Shown: positions 24,140 to 36,600 of the stretch, piece after piece
Layout of the letters: every line of letters begins with the position of its first letter
Position numbering within the stretch: the first letter of the stretch is position 1
Assembly (NCBI GenBank): GCA_034509735.1
Contig: JACGWO010000006.1
Location: forward strand, 2,185,001 to 2,249,000
Direction: 5' to 3'
DNA: 64,000 bases
DNA from: Sesamum alatum
Taxonomy: Eukaryota; Streptophyta; Magnoliopsida; Lamiales; Pedaliaceae
Translations under genes and position numbers: made by a program
Notes under the pieces: model-generated
What the model was told of the DNA's origin: nothing
The model's database searches: none
What the model saw: the letters and a program-made list of their open reading frames with translations, nothing else

Positions 24140-26900
24140 TGAATTAAAGAAAGGAAGCAGAATAAAAAAAGGGGGTTTTACAGGGAAGCAAAGATATCCG
24201 TGTGATGGCGATTCGACGCGTGTTTGAACCGTGAACAGCGCCGGAATCTTGGGTCTTCACCAACCCTACACACTCCTCAAGGTATCCAAATCCGCCTTTG
24301 CTACCGATAATCCACACTCTGTATATATTCATATTCATGAAAGGGCCTCCCTCTTTTGGCGGGAACGGATCTTGATTGTTTTTCAGTGCGATTGAAGGCC
24401 ATCTTCCCCCAAATAGTAGTGTATTATTGCAATTTTACGAGTGAGGGGTTTAAGTTATTCTATTGGGGTTGAAGAAAACTTAACCAATGAGCTTGGTTTA
24501 GTTTTATTTTAATCTGTTTGCTGCTGGTCTTTAAGTATGGAAAAAATGAATCTTGACTTGAGTTTTTATAATCAGATCATGGGAAAAAAAAAAAAAAAAA
24601 TCGGGTTATCGAGTAAAACAATGGAAAGGAGTTTTGATCAAGCATTTGATCCTATGTTCCTGTTAGAAAATGGGTTTTTTTCCTTAATTATACTGATAAT
24701 TTTCCAGCCTTTCTTTAATTTTCTTAGCATTCGGTATGACTGTTTCACAGAAGGCCTAAATGGCCTAAAGAACTATACAACGTCGCACTACAATTTTAAA
24801 AGCTTGAGTTGGTGACAATGTGGATAGGAGAATTGGGATTGATTTGAATAATCTTTATTGAGGATTTTCTTGAGGAATTTATGACAATGTATGACATCTT
24901 GAATGTGAAGCATAATTAGATCTAGATTCAGACTCACAAACTCCGTGCTTGTTAGAATGTATTTCTGTCCCGATTACGAGGCATGTTTTTTTCCCCAGTT
25001 AGTATAATATAAGCCCATAAATATTAGTTTCTATTATATCATCTGACAAATGACAATATCTCACTGACGAGGCCACTAGTATTGGATACAATCAATAGTT
25101 TAATGGCAGTGTATAGTGGAAAACAGAATATTGTACCTTCTTTTAATTATATGGCTTTCTGTTGTGTCGACTTCTTTCTTGGAACCCTGAATTAAGTTAA
25201 TTCTAATAATTTTTCTAGAAATGTTTCTTGTAACATGGTTCTGTTTAATTTCATATATAGGTTTTCAACATATACAACTGAAAATATATGATACTTTTCA
25301 TCTGTCTTTATGTTGTGTATGCCACTAATAGGGATTTCCCTGGGGAAATTGTTTTCTCTAGGACATTTATTCTGTTTTCAAGAAAAAGTGGCTTGTAGAA
25401 GCTTTACTAAGTTAAGCAGCTGCACACGGGTGCATGATAAATTCAGTGATTAGTTTATCTTAATGTTGTAAAAGAGAAGATGGTTCTTAAAAGTATGCAG
25501 CATCCGTTTACCCGTATATCATCGTATACATTGTCAATTTGCTAGAATATCTTCTGTGGGATAACCCTTTCTTTCAAAAGGATTTAGGGGAAGTTCTTTA
25601 TTTATAAAGATGCCCAGCTGTTGGATTCTGTGTAGAGTAACAACTGAGTATATTTCATATATTATATACAGAAAATTTTCAATTTACGCGTGTTTGAATC
25701 TACTATCTTTGTTTAAAAAAAGAAATACAAGATTTTTAATTCATGCTGTGTTGGCTGTAGATTCTGAGGATATTTTGATGTTATTGGCACTCTAACTTTC
25801 TCAAGTAAACATTGATATAGATTTGATAATCTAGCTAATTACCTATAAAGAGTCATGTAATCTTTGAACATGTTCTTCTTTAATATCTCATCATTGTATC
25901 CTTCATGTACTTATGTAATCTGGAGGTTTCTAAAGTCGTTGATTTCCAGTGACCTGACTTGTGGTCTGTAAATTTCTCAAATTGTAGCCCTTCAAACTTT
26001 ACAGGGTGCTCTGGATTAAATTTTCCAATCATTGTTATGTCCAAGATTATCTATTGGTTCCTCAACTATGATTTTGTTTGTTATGCTCATGACCTGTTAC
26101 AAAGTAAGCATTTTAGTAAGGCTGGCAATATACGAGAGATCCTTTAATTTGGTAATCCTTGTCTATGATCTTAACAATGAGGAGTTTGAAACAATGTAGG
26201 TTAATGAACCGGTTAATGACCAAATACTCGTGCAATGTCTGCTCTCGACATTTTATCTGGGTTAGGAGCATTGGGAACAGGAGGCAAGTTAGAAGAGATT
26301 ATGTCTGGGGGCTGTTCCAAACAATATTAAGATTTCCAGACTCACCTCCACATTCATTCTTTCATCTATATGATATGACATTCTCATCCTGTTCATTAAA
26401 CAATTTTTAATGTTTTGAAAAGGACCCGCACGTTCTTTAGATTGCCAGGTGTGATTTTGAATCCTCCCTTCCCCATATCTGATCCCAGTTTCTGGATTAA
26501 AAAACCTGATATTTGACACTAACTGATGTCAGTTAATCCTTTGTGGTTGATCAAATGATTGGGATATCTTAATGTGTTTTTTAAGGTTGTGAAAGGTTAC
26601 AATGTTTTGCCCATTATTTGCTGAACGGTCTCCCAGAGTTGGTATATGTCCCAGCTTGTATTCTTGTTATTTGATTAAGAAAGTGGGACCCCCTTGCAAA
26701 TATAAATTAATGCATTAAGATTTCAAAAAGCTTTTTTCTACAGAGTATGTCTCTATCGACGATGTCATTATTTTATTGTGGCTAAGAGTATAAATATGTC
26801 GTCTCCGCTCCTCAACATTTCCAAGCATTGAGCTTGTCTTTGATAGTCAAAAGCAAAAAAAGACATCCTCTTTAGGCTTTGAATTCCTGCAAGAAAGAAT
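24140..26900 (+). other. Probable 5' leader and leader intron of the bHLH gene
   Basis: No protein gene was found in these 2.7 kb. GC-richer sequence at about 24180-24370 could be a first non-coding exon. The ATG at 26901 is preceded by a pyrimidine-rich stretch and CTGCAAG at 26887-26893, which would serve as a splice acceptor. A long 5' UTR intron is therefore likely but unproven. Transcript evidence is lacking. Confidence 0.4.
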
Positions 26901-28275
26901 ATGGAAACTGTAGGAACAATTTCTGAAGGGGAATGGAACTCCTTCAATGGGATGTCTTCTGAGGAGGCTGATTTCATGGCACAATTGCTTGGTAACTGTT
27001 CACTTCCAAGCGAGGTACCAAATGGTGCTGCTCCTAACTTTGCTGTCTCTTCTGCTTTTTGGCCTGCTCATGAATCAAATCTGAACATGACTGGTGTCAG
27101 TGAAAGTGCTGCAATGTACTCATCGGACGAAACTAACACTACTAATATGTATTCTTTTTCACAAGGGAGTAGTTATAGCGGAGGGAGTAGCGTTATCTTC
27201 CCCTCTTCGAGCCATGAAAGCTACCATCCTAGTGGCTCTCATCATTTTTTTGTGGCTAATAACAATTTCATGACAATGGATTACTTTAACAATAGCTCCC
27301 GAGTTCCGTTTACTGACAATGTAATGGAAGGGAACGACTTCCTAAACCAGGATGTCAGCAATGACAGTATGGAGTCGGATGAGAAACTGCCTGAAGACGT
27401 TCTTCAAGGGAAGAATTTTCAGCCATTGAAGGAACATAAAACCAGCAGCCCGCTGGAGATATCCAAGAAAAGACCTGGAATCCCTGCAGGAGTAAGTAAA
27501 AAAGCGCTTTTTCACATTTTATGATTAGCATTTTACCTATCTCATGCTGTGAAATTTGATGTAATTTATCCCTTTTTCTTATTGTGCTTTTATGCAATGC
27601 AGTTCCAGAGGAGCAAAAGAAGCATGAAACTCAAGAAGTGTGTCAAAGTTGATGACCACAATGATGAAGATAATAACAATAATACCAGTTCGATGCTTCA
27701 CAGGCAGAGCTCAAGCGGCTGCTGCTCGGAAGATGATTCCAATGCTTCACAAGAACTGAACGGCGTGGCCTCGAGTTCCAGCTCAAAGGGCTGTGGGGCT
27801 CTCAATGTAAACGGAAAAGCACGAGCCAGCAGGGGTTCAGCTACCGATCCTCAGAGCCTCTACGCTAGGGTAATTATCTTAAAAGTGTTCGAATAACCAG
27901 TAGTTTAGATTGTCGACCCGTCTAATGATATTCTTTCCTCAATCTTGTAGAAAAGAAGAGAACGGATAAACGAACGACTAAGAATCTTGCAGAACCTCGT
28001 TCCCAATGGAACCAAAGTTGACATAAGCACAATGCTTGAAGAGGCTGTCCAATATGTAAAGTTCTTGCAGCTTCAGATTAAGGTAATAGAAATGTTCTTG
28101 AATGAGAATCATTATATATAGCATCACTTCTGTATGTTGTACTAATGCTGGCATTTTTTCACCATGGATGCAGCTTTTGAGCTCTGATGATCTGTGGATG
28201 TATGCTCCTATTGCTTACAATGGAATGGACATAGGGCTTGATTTAAAGATTCCCACTCCAAAATCACAGCCCTGA
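26901..28275 (+). CDS. bHLH transcription factor, RSL class II (bHLH84/85/139-like)
   Basis: Four exons, 26901-27491, 27603-27869, 27951-28082 and 28174-28275, give 363 aa. The first 280 residues are Ser/Asn-rich and low in conserved structure, apart from the N-terminal [12 protein letters not shown], which is typical of this subfamily. The bHLH starts at about residue 270 with [20 protein letters not shown], then [16 protein letters not shown] (helix 1 and loop) and [20 protein letters not shown] (helix 2). It lacks the first His of the classic H-E-R triad (Ala instead), as RSL factors do, but keeps E and R. The tail [20 protein letters not shown] is characteristic of RSL class II. Arabidopsis members (RSL2-RSL5) promote root-hair elongation downstream of RHD6/RSL1 and auxin; a similar nuclear role is inferred. 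Introns 2 and 3 fall inside and after the bHLH, as in relatives. The exact orthologue is not resolved. Confidence 0.93.
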
Positions 28276-28589
28276 TGAAGATGATGGCTTGATTTTCTTT
28301 GAATAAATACCACATGATAGAGACTTTGTTGCCAATTTTTTGTAAAAGAAAATATGACTAATCATTCTTTGTTCATTTAGGCACTTGTATGGATGGGTTG
28401 GTGGTAGTCAAATGTGTGATGAGGAGAAGAGTTGTTATTATAATATGCATGTTCACTTATAGTTGATATAAAAATAAGGGATGTTGAAGAATGTTTTTGC
28501 ATATTGGTTTTATTTCAAGCTTGTGTTTGTTTTGTATGATTAATGTTTGGATATATAATAATGATGTTCTATTCTGAAGCTTGGCATAA
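28276..28589 (+). other. bHLH gene 3' untranslated region
   Basis: AT-rich, with AATAAA at about 28303-28308 and several TGTA-type motifs. No open frame of note. The following MITE begins at about 28590. Confidence 0.5.
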
Positions 28590-28962
28590 TTATAAATACC
28601 TTTTTTTGTTTGAAAAATCACAAATACCCTCCTAATGTTTGATGAAGTTTTCCCTTGTTGTATTTTTTATTAAAAAAAATTGGGGCAAGGTTGATGGAAA
28701 AACTTGTAATTCTATATGAAAATATCCACTTAGTTCATAAAAGAATTCAAAACATTAAAAATAAAAACAATCATGATTCATGGTGCATAAGGAGTTTTTG
28801 GTCAGTTTACCACAAAAAATGGATAAAAATCCAGTGGAGACTAATGGATTGGACTAGTTGTAAGATGACCGTTAAAATCAGGGGATATTGTTAATTTTTC
28901 AAACAACGAGAACGTATTTGTAATTATGTCAAATCTCAGGAGAGCTTGTTGTAATTTACGCT
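28590..28962. mobile_element. MITE, GGGTAAATTACA family, left end damaged
   Basis: The left arm begins at GGCATAATTATAAATACC, so the outermost bases are lost. The right arm contains CAAACAACGAGAACG and ends CTTGTTGTAATTTACGC. It belongs with the copies at 19288, 32781 and 54855. Confidence 0.75.
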
Positions 28963-29399
28963 TCATCTTTTTATTGCTAATTCAATGTAAAATATGATTG
29001 ATAAATAGTTTAAAGAATTTTCTGAGTAAGGCTATTTTGATATATTACATATGCTCATGTTAAATACTGACATTTACAAAACATTTGTTCTAAGATTTGT
29101 ATATCTTAAATTATTTTAGTGTACATATAGCTTAATGAATTTGAATGTGAGGAAAGGATTTCAAACAATTTCATTAGAAAAGAATTTGAAATTCATCAAA
29201 ATATTAACGATCCATAGTTCAAAAGTAGAATAGAAGGATTTGAAGTCTTTCGATCCAAATGCAACCTTACAAATATCATAAAATAATGTGAATATGGCCT
29301 GCCTATCACAAAAACATTATTAGATCTTATTTTAAAAATCGTACAATTTAGTTCAATAGTTTCATCCATTTTTCTTTAAAAAATTGGAAGCAATGAATT
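28963..29399. other. Short AT-rich spacer
   Basis: No feature recognised. Confidence 0.5.
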
Positions 29400-29634
29400 T
29401 TATTAATCGAAAGTAAAGTGATTACATTCAGTCCTGTCGGCTATTAATATCGGACAAAGACAATTACAAACAATTAAATTAATAATATCACATAAACTAA
29501 CACCTAGCCATTACAATATCAAAATCATACCTACTATACAGTAAAAATAACATCAACCCACGTAAGGGTTCGAACCCATAACTTCTAAGATCATAGACCT
29601 CAACTTCACCAACTAAGCTATCCCTACTTGGCAA
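29400..29634 (-). mobile_element. tRNA-derived SINE-like element
   Basis: On the minus strand the 5' part reads GCCAAGTAGGGATAGCTTAG with an A box (TAGCTTAGTTGG) and, about 45 bp on, a strong B box GGTTCGAACCC. Around 170 bp of AT-rich body follow. The anticodon arm does not fold like a working tRNA, and the order of A box, B box and AT-rich tail fits a tRNA-derived SINE. A target-site duplication was not identified. Confidence 0.6.
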
Positions 29635-29880
29635 AAAAAAATTTCACAGTAGAAGGATCATTATTGCCAACTCCATTGAGTTCGCTTCTGTACAAGTTTA
29701 TACTGTCTATTATTAATTTTCTCCTATCCAAAAAACATCAGTAATATTTTGAATGTTTGCTTATACTTTTACCAAACACACAGTTGAATTTTTCTTTATT
29801 TATGTTACACTCATGCAACATATAAAACAAAAACATATTAAAACCTCTATTTTCTATTTATCTTGAAAAATAAATAAATA

Positions 29881-30412
29881 AGGGACAATTACACTCCCCT
29901 TCCCTTAAATTTGGTGTAATTACACGTAGACTTTATATGGTTTGAAAAATTACATTTACTACTCCTGAGTTTGCTTATGTCTAACAAACAGGTCTATTCG
30001 TTAGTTAAAATTCACTAAATTTGTTGATATTACCCAAAAAAACTGAATGAAAATCAATATTTACTCTCGATTGACTTATTAATAACTTAATACAGTCAAA
30101 CAAATCTTTTAGATTAAATTACCCTTATAAAGGTGAAGATATACCTACTCTCATGCGTTAGCCTGTGACGATATATAAGGGTAGTTTGGTCATAAAAAGA
30201 TTCGTTTGACCTACAATAAGTCAGTAATAAATTAATCAATGACAAATATCACCTTTAATTTAATTTTTTTTTTTTGGTTAATATTAACAAATTCCGTGAA
30301 TTTTGACTAACGGATGAACCTATTTGTTGAATATAAGCAAACATCAAGGATACTAAATATAATTTTTCAAATTATGGGGAGTTAATTACACCAAATATCT
30401 AAGAGTGGAGCA
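29881..30412. mobile_element. MITE, GGGACAATTACAC family
   Basis: It starts GGGACAATTACACTCCCC. The right end is a mirrored TTAATTACACCAAATATCTA. Inner blocks TTAGTTAAAATTCAC and GTGAATTTTGACTAACGG form the next part of the same large inverted repeat. Short ATAAATAA repeats flank it, but the context is AT-rich so they are weak evidence for a duplication. It is related to the copy at 3483. Confidence 0.75.
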
Positions 30413-30574
30413 TAAATAAAACACCATAAAAATGCAGTTGCCCAAATGGGCCCATCAAGGGTAGGACGCATCACCACTAGTCAATCGGGCCAGCCCAATA
30501 TGACAGGCCCAGATACAACAACAAAGGTAATCATTAATCGATAATCATTGGATGAGCCTTCACAATTTAATTTA

Positions 30575-31373
30575 GGTTTAAATACATTTTCACGAATAAA
30601 AAAAATCCTCTATCAAAATAATTGACATTGACGGAATAAAAATACCCTTCTCAATAACTTCTTTATACTTTCATTTCACTCCCTAAAATATGTTTTATTA
30701 TAATAATTCCCTCAAAACTACTTCTGGTGATTTTAATTTTTCACTCAAACTTTTATTTAAAAAATACACATAAATACGTGTAAATCGTAATGTAAATATA
30801 TACATTATGCACATAATTTATCAAAAGAATTTACATGTTTTATATTCGATTGCACATACAAATATTTAAAATATATTGTATCATTACTCATAAAATTATA
30901 AAATATTATAGATCACTTACATGTATAGATTTGAATATATTACTGTACATATATTCATATATATATTGAATATAATATTTTAAAATTATATTGACAGTAT
31001 ATTTAGAAGAACAAAAAAAATAAAACAGCAAATTCAATACATATAACAACACAAAGCACAAATTATAAATTTTAGTACTAATTATATAAAAAGTACGAGG
31101 ATTGTAAGTCTATAGAGTTTATACAAATTTTAATGCCAACTATAAAAATCAAAATTTTGGTAATATTCATTTGAAATAAGATATTTATAATAATTCAAAT
31201 TATATTTTATAAAAATAATCATACTAAACATATTCTAGAGGGTGTAAATAATAAAGACATTTTCGTTCTAAAAATTTTGATCCATATGACGAGGAAAGTC
31301 TCTGTTACCTTTTATAGTTTAAGACGTGAGTGCAGTTATAAACATACTTCATAAATAAAAAATGTATTTACCT
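30575..31373. mobile_element. Mutator-like non-autonomous element with 9-bp TSD (copy 1)
   Basis: TTTAATTTA at 30566-30574 and 31374-31382 is an exact 9-bp flanking repeat. The element starts GGTTTAAATACATTTTCAC and ends AAAAATGTATTTACCT. It belongs to the same family as 31474-32385, with which it shares CTTCTCA..TCACTCCCTAAA blocks near the left end. No coding capacity. Confidence 0.85.
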
Positions 31374-31473
31374 TTTAATTTATCATAAGTCTATTCTATT
31401 TTCAAAATCCTCATCTTCATCTTTCTTTTCCCAGTATTTTTGTGTTATTGATCTCTACCCCGTATTTAATCTT

Positions 31474-32385
31474 GGGTTAAATACATTTTGCACCCCTGAA
31501 CTATACATATAGTTTCATTTAGGTCCCTAAAGTATGAAATGTAACAAAAAGGCCCCTAACAAAATAATTTGATATTAAAAGGATAAAAATGCCCTTCTCA
31601 CTTATCTCCTATACATTTTATTTTATTCCCTAAAGGTATGTTTTATTACTTTGCCAAAATTACTTTTAGAGATTTAAAATTTTACTCAAATTTTATTTAA
31701 AAAATAGTATTTAAAATTTATAATTTTTTTATTAATTATGTAATACAAAAAATATTTACAATCTCACTACATGCATATATATTTTACAAAGTAAATTATT
31801 TATGTTAAAAATACATATAAATATGTGTAAATAAATACTGCATATAATTTTATAAAAAAGTATGTTATATAACCTATAATTTTTTGTTTAGGTATATGTA
31901 CGCATAATTAAATGATATCATATCATTACTCAAAAGATTATAGAATATTATAGATTAATTATATTATAGATTTGCATATTTATAGTGTATTATGTTCGAT
32001 GTAATATTTTTAAATTGTATCAAAAATATTATTTTTTTAAAAAAAATCAACATATATATAACAACACAAGCAAAAATTATGTAAATTTTTAAACATTATG
32101 TAAAAAATATAAGGTCTGTAAATTTATAGAGTGTTATACAAATTTTATACTAATTATAAAATAATAAATTCTGATAGTATTTATGTTAAATATCATTTTT
32201 ATAATAATTAAAATTATGTAGGGGAATGATTGAAATAAACATATTTTAGGAGTGTAAACAATAAGGACATTTTCGTCATAAAAAAAAATAATCCATGTCC
32301 TGAGGGATCATTTTGTTACATTTTATAGTTTAGGGAGGTAAATGTACTTTATGCATAGTTCAGGAGTACAAAGTGTATTTGACCC
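31474..32385. mobile_element. Mutator-like non-autonomous element with 9-bp TSD (copy 2)
   Basis: TTTAATCTT at 31465-31473 and 32386-32394 is an exact 9-bp duplication. The left end GGGTTAAATACATTTTGCAC and the complement of the right end GGGTCAAATACACTTTGTAC are inverted repeats that remain similar for about 40 bp. The interior of about 800 bp is very AT-rich and non-coding. It lies only 91 bp from the end of copy 1. Confidence 0.93.
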
Positions 32386-32780
32386 TTTAATCTTGGAATG
32401 AAATATAACATCTAAATGAAGGCTGACATTTGCAAATAAACACACTTCCATCCCTCAAAGCACATTAATTCGAGCATTATAAGTCCATTATACCTACACT
32501 ATCCAAAAATGCCAACATCACTATATATAAACTACCTATTTTTTATTATTATTAGAGATTATTTATGTAATTATACAAAAGATGAAGGTAATTTATATAA
32601 CCAAACTATAAATCATGAGGTATAAATGAAATTATCCCTAAAAAATACGGGATATATTGCAACTACACATACACCTAATGCACAAAATATCGGGTATGAC
32701 ACGAATTTCATTATAAGATGTCAACCACAAAATCATCCGCACAGGAGAAAACTCCAAGCTCATTTCCAAAATTATCCCAA

Positions 32781-33200
32781 GGGTAAATTACAGCCACTTT
32801 TTCGAAAGGTTGATATAATTACAAATATTCCCACATTATTTGAAAAATTATAAATATCCTTCCTAAAATTTGTAATTTTTAACCAAAGTCTGAAATTGAT
32901 TATTTTGCCCTTGATTTTTTAGTTAAAATTATAAAAAAATCAACCGAACAAATTGTATTATTGTTACTCTGTGAAAAAAACTTAAAAAATCTCTCTCTAC
33001 GCATTATAGTCCAAAAAAATCAAAAAAATTTAAGAATAATTCAATTTGCATAAGAACACTTAATCAATTTACCCATAAAAAATAGATGAAAATAAATTAT
33101 TTATTGGACAATTATAAAAACCTCAGGGGAGTAATTATAATTTTACAAACAACAAGAAAATATTTATAATTATGTCAACCCTCAAATGTAAAGAATTCCC
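32781..33200. mobile_element. MITE, GGGTAAATTACA family
   Basis: It starts GGGTAAATTACAGCCAC, has the family block GATATAATTACAAATATTCC and closes with AACAACAAGAAAATATTT and a decayed right terminus. The 9-bp flanks do not match, so either the right end is truncated or they have diverged. Confidence 0.7.
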
Positions 33201-33670
33201 AGGTTGCTCCAACAAAAGCCATCAAATGTCATGGACATTTTTCAACACCAAACACCGAGAACAACAATGTTGATTAATACAGAAAGTTTGGCGTAAACAA
33301 TAAGGTTGACTAACTCTCCTTACATCTTATCAAGAAACAAGCAGTCACGATGAGAGATGCATCGTCTATGCAAGAGCAGGGGCAGGAGCAGATTCATACA
33401 CTTGTAATTAAAAACTAAAGGGGCACAACCTAGAATGTACATAGATTGGTTGAACTATCGTTTTTCTCGTGTGCCCCGACACGATCCTGACTGGGACATG
33501 CTCGGTATGAAGAAGAAAAATACATCAGGACGATTCTCGTTTCACTTATTATCCGACAAACTTTACAAATATATATTGATTCTACCTTTGAAAACCTGGG
33601 TTGGGGACAGAGGGCAGTTGCTCGAGCCCCCACGTCACTCTTGAAGAGGGACGATGGTTGAGTATCATTT
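33201..33670 (-). other. Probable 3' untranslated region of the vacuolar sorting receptor gene
   Basis: This is the segment downstream of the receptor stop codon (minus strand). It is less AT-rich than the flanks and carries no supported open frame; the frames at 33430-33678 and 33435-33644 oppose each other and match nothing known. Confidence 0.5.
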
Positions 33671-36600
33671 TCAGGCACGGTCGTCGTGTACGTGATTTGG
33701 AACTTCGTTTTGGCTGTCTAGAGGCATGTACTGTGCCATTATAGCCCGTATCTCTGAGTCCATGTACGACTGAAATGTGCAACCAGTGGAAAAATTGTGA
33801 ATATTGGAGACTAACATTAATATCAACATTCTATATGTAGAAAACATACCCTCAACCGATATTTGTACACGAGATACGCCCCGCCAGCAGCCATGGCTAA
33901 TCCGATCAAAATAATCCAAACTGCAGTCCACGCAGACTTAACCTCGGCTGTAGTTTTACCTGTACATGAAACAGATCGAAGATTAGGGGAGCACCTTACA
34001 AAGACACAAAAGTAGCAAAAACGTGCGAGTGAACCAACTTATGCAGGTGTCATGCTCCCTGATATACAACAAGTCCCCGCTACAAGCGCACTCATAACTG
34101 CCCCACGTATTCTTGCAGCTGCATTCAGGGCATTGACAGGCTTTCTTCTCCTTGCATTCATCGATATCTGTATGTTAAAAAAGAATCAGGGAAGCGCAGC
34201 AGTTCAACGAGAAAAGTGCAGATAGCTACACAAGAATTTTTCTTGATTAGCTTCACTTTTCACATTTTTTTCAATGGAAAAGGATGTTTTTTGGCCCTTA
34301 GTGTATCCGATTTTGAGGTAGGTGACATAATTATTTAATGTAACACCCGTTCCCTGACATCCTCAAATTCCTATTGTTGTTACTATTGCGAATAAAATTG
34401 GAAAGGCGTCAGCATTTTTAGTCATAATCAGTGAAATGAATGTCTGATTACATGGTGATTTAAATCTGGTCAGACCATAATATGCGATCGCTTGATTAGC
34501 CCTCATTTAGTAAAGATGCAAGCAGAAGAAATCGAAATACTAACCAACGGCAAAGTAAAACCCTTTTTTATTTAACGGTATTGCTCATTGGATCTCATTT
34601 TTCGCCAAATATTTTATCCATCAAATACTTACAATCTAAGATCAGGAACTTGGTTAAAGCATGCATCCACTTCAGATATGGGTCGAGTGGTGAAGACACA
34701 TTAAATGGTATAGGCATGAATATCCATTTAAAATGCAGATCATCATTGTACGAGTCCAGGATGTAAAAGTGTGATACACAAATGAAAAAAGTTGTTTTAC
34801 CTTCACAACTTTTGACACCATCGCCTTTAAAGCCTGGAGGACATGTACATTTTCCCTCTTCATTATCCTGTTGAAAATATCAAAAATAAATTCCATTTAA
34901 TCCAATTTCTAACTTTGGAATTCGGAAGATATTCAGACATTTGCAAAATTAACCAACCACACAAGCAGAGAAACTGATTCCATTTCTGTTTTCGTGCCAA
35001 CAGCCTCCATGACTGATTTTGCATCGCCCAGGTCCACTTGCTGCATATGGATATGGAATGATTTATTCAAGATTAGAATGACAGTAGCTTGATATGTTTG
35101 TAGAAGAAAAAATTATCTTAACTCAACAAGATAAATAAAACAAGACGTGATGCTAAAAAGCAATGTGCACCATGAAAGAATTAACAGTTCTGTTCGAGAA
35201 TCATAAGTGCACATCTTAACAATCAGGAATTGTAGTTCAATTGCTTGGCAATCGATTGTCTATATTTACATTGGCATGACATTATTATAGTTCAAGAATC
35301 ATAAGTGCATTTTCTAGATGATTGATGGAAACTATTTGCTCTAAGCAAAACAAATCAACGTACCAACACAAGAGCTATAGCCGTCTCCCTTAAATTGCAC
35401 ACCGTTAACTACAGGGCATTCACATACTCTTCCTCTAAATGTGTCCTGAAGGTGCACACACATATCTTAGAAATTGAAAATGTTAAAAAAAATCAGCAAA
35501 CTAACACAACAAGCACCTTGCAAGCTGTAATATTAGCCGTTGTGTCTTGCCAGCAGCCACCATTGTTCTCCAAGCACTCATTTGTTTCAACATCTGCAGT
35601 TAAAAAGCAACAACTCCAAGTTGATCATGTAGGTATATAATCTCATATCATCAATATCTGGATTTACTCTAAAGAGAACGTACCACCAGTTAAGCAAACA
35701 GATGGCTCCGTGGTTTCCTCAAAACCAGCACATAATGCCTTCAAAACAGCACCTTTTTCCAATTTCCCTGTAAAGCACAGACATTAGTGAGAATGTTACT
35801 AAGACTACTACATGGGAAGTACCTTTTTCAACGAACAGACCTCGATATTGTCGATTATTCACGACGAGGGTAGGCAATATGGTCACATCACCACGTGATC
35901 CTTTTCCAATCTGCAGAACTCTTACTTGTCAGACATTTTACATGATCCATCATGTAAACATAATTACATAAATACAACAGCAATTTTGTTGATTCACGTC
36001 AAAGTTAATTTGAAAGTTCATCATACTACTCACTTGAGCATCCTGCTCTTCCTTCAGAACAGGATTGTCCGAATCAGCACCAGGGTCACCCATGCATTTT
36101 TCAATTTTTTTCAGATCAAGCCCTGATAAGCAAGCAACAACAGTATATGATTATTCCAAAATAAAGACATGCTTGTTAATGATGAGAGGCATGAAAAGTT
36201 ACCTAAAGATCTGATGACACCATCAGCACATTCCTTGTTGTATTTCTTCTCCTTCATGGGGCATCTGATTTGGAAATCAGTGACATAGTCCCACCAGATC
36301 CATGGTTTTTTGGTCTCATTGGCCACTCTAAAAACGCATAGCTGTCTCAAGTTCTCAAGAACCACATCCTTTCCTTCATAACCAGTGCTGAAATCTTGTT
36401 CAGGGTCAGGAGCACAATATCTTCCGTGGTTGATGCATTGAGATTTGCATTGTTTGCTTACGGTGAATGCCTGAGGGCAATACCAAGTAATATAATGAGG
36501 GGTAAATTGAGTATAACCACCCTTTTCGAGAATCTGGGCTGCACCCTTAAAATCCTTCACAAACTCCATCAGCATGTCACACTTAACCCCACACTCATCG

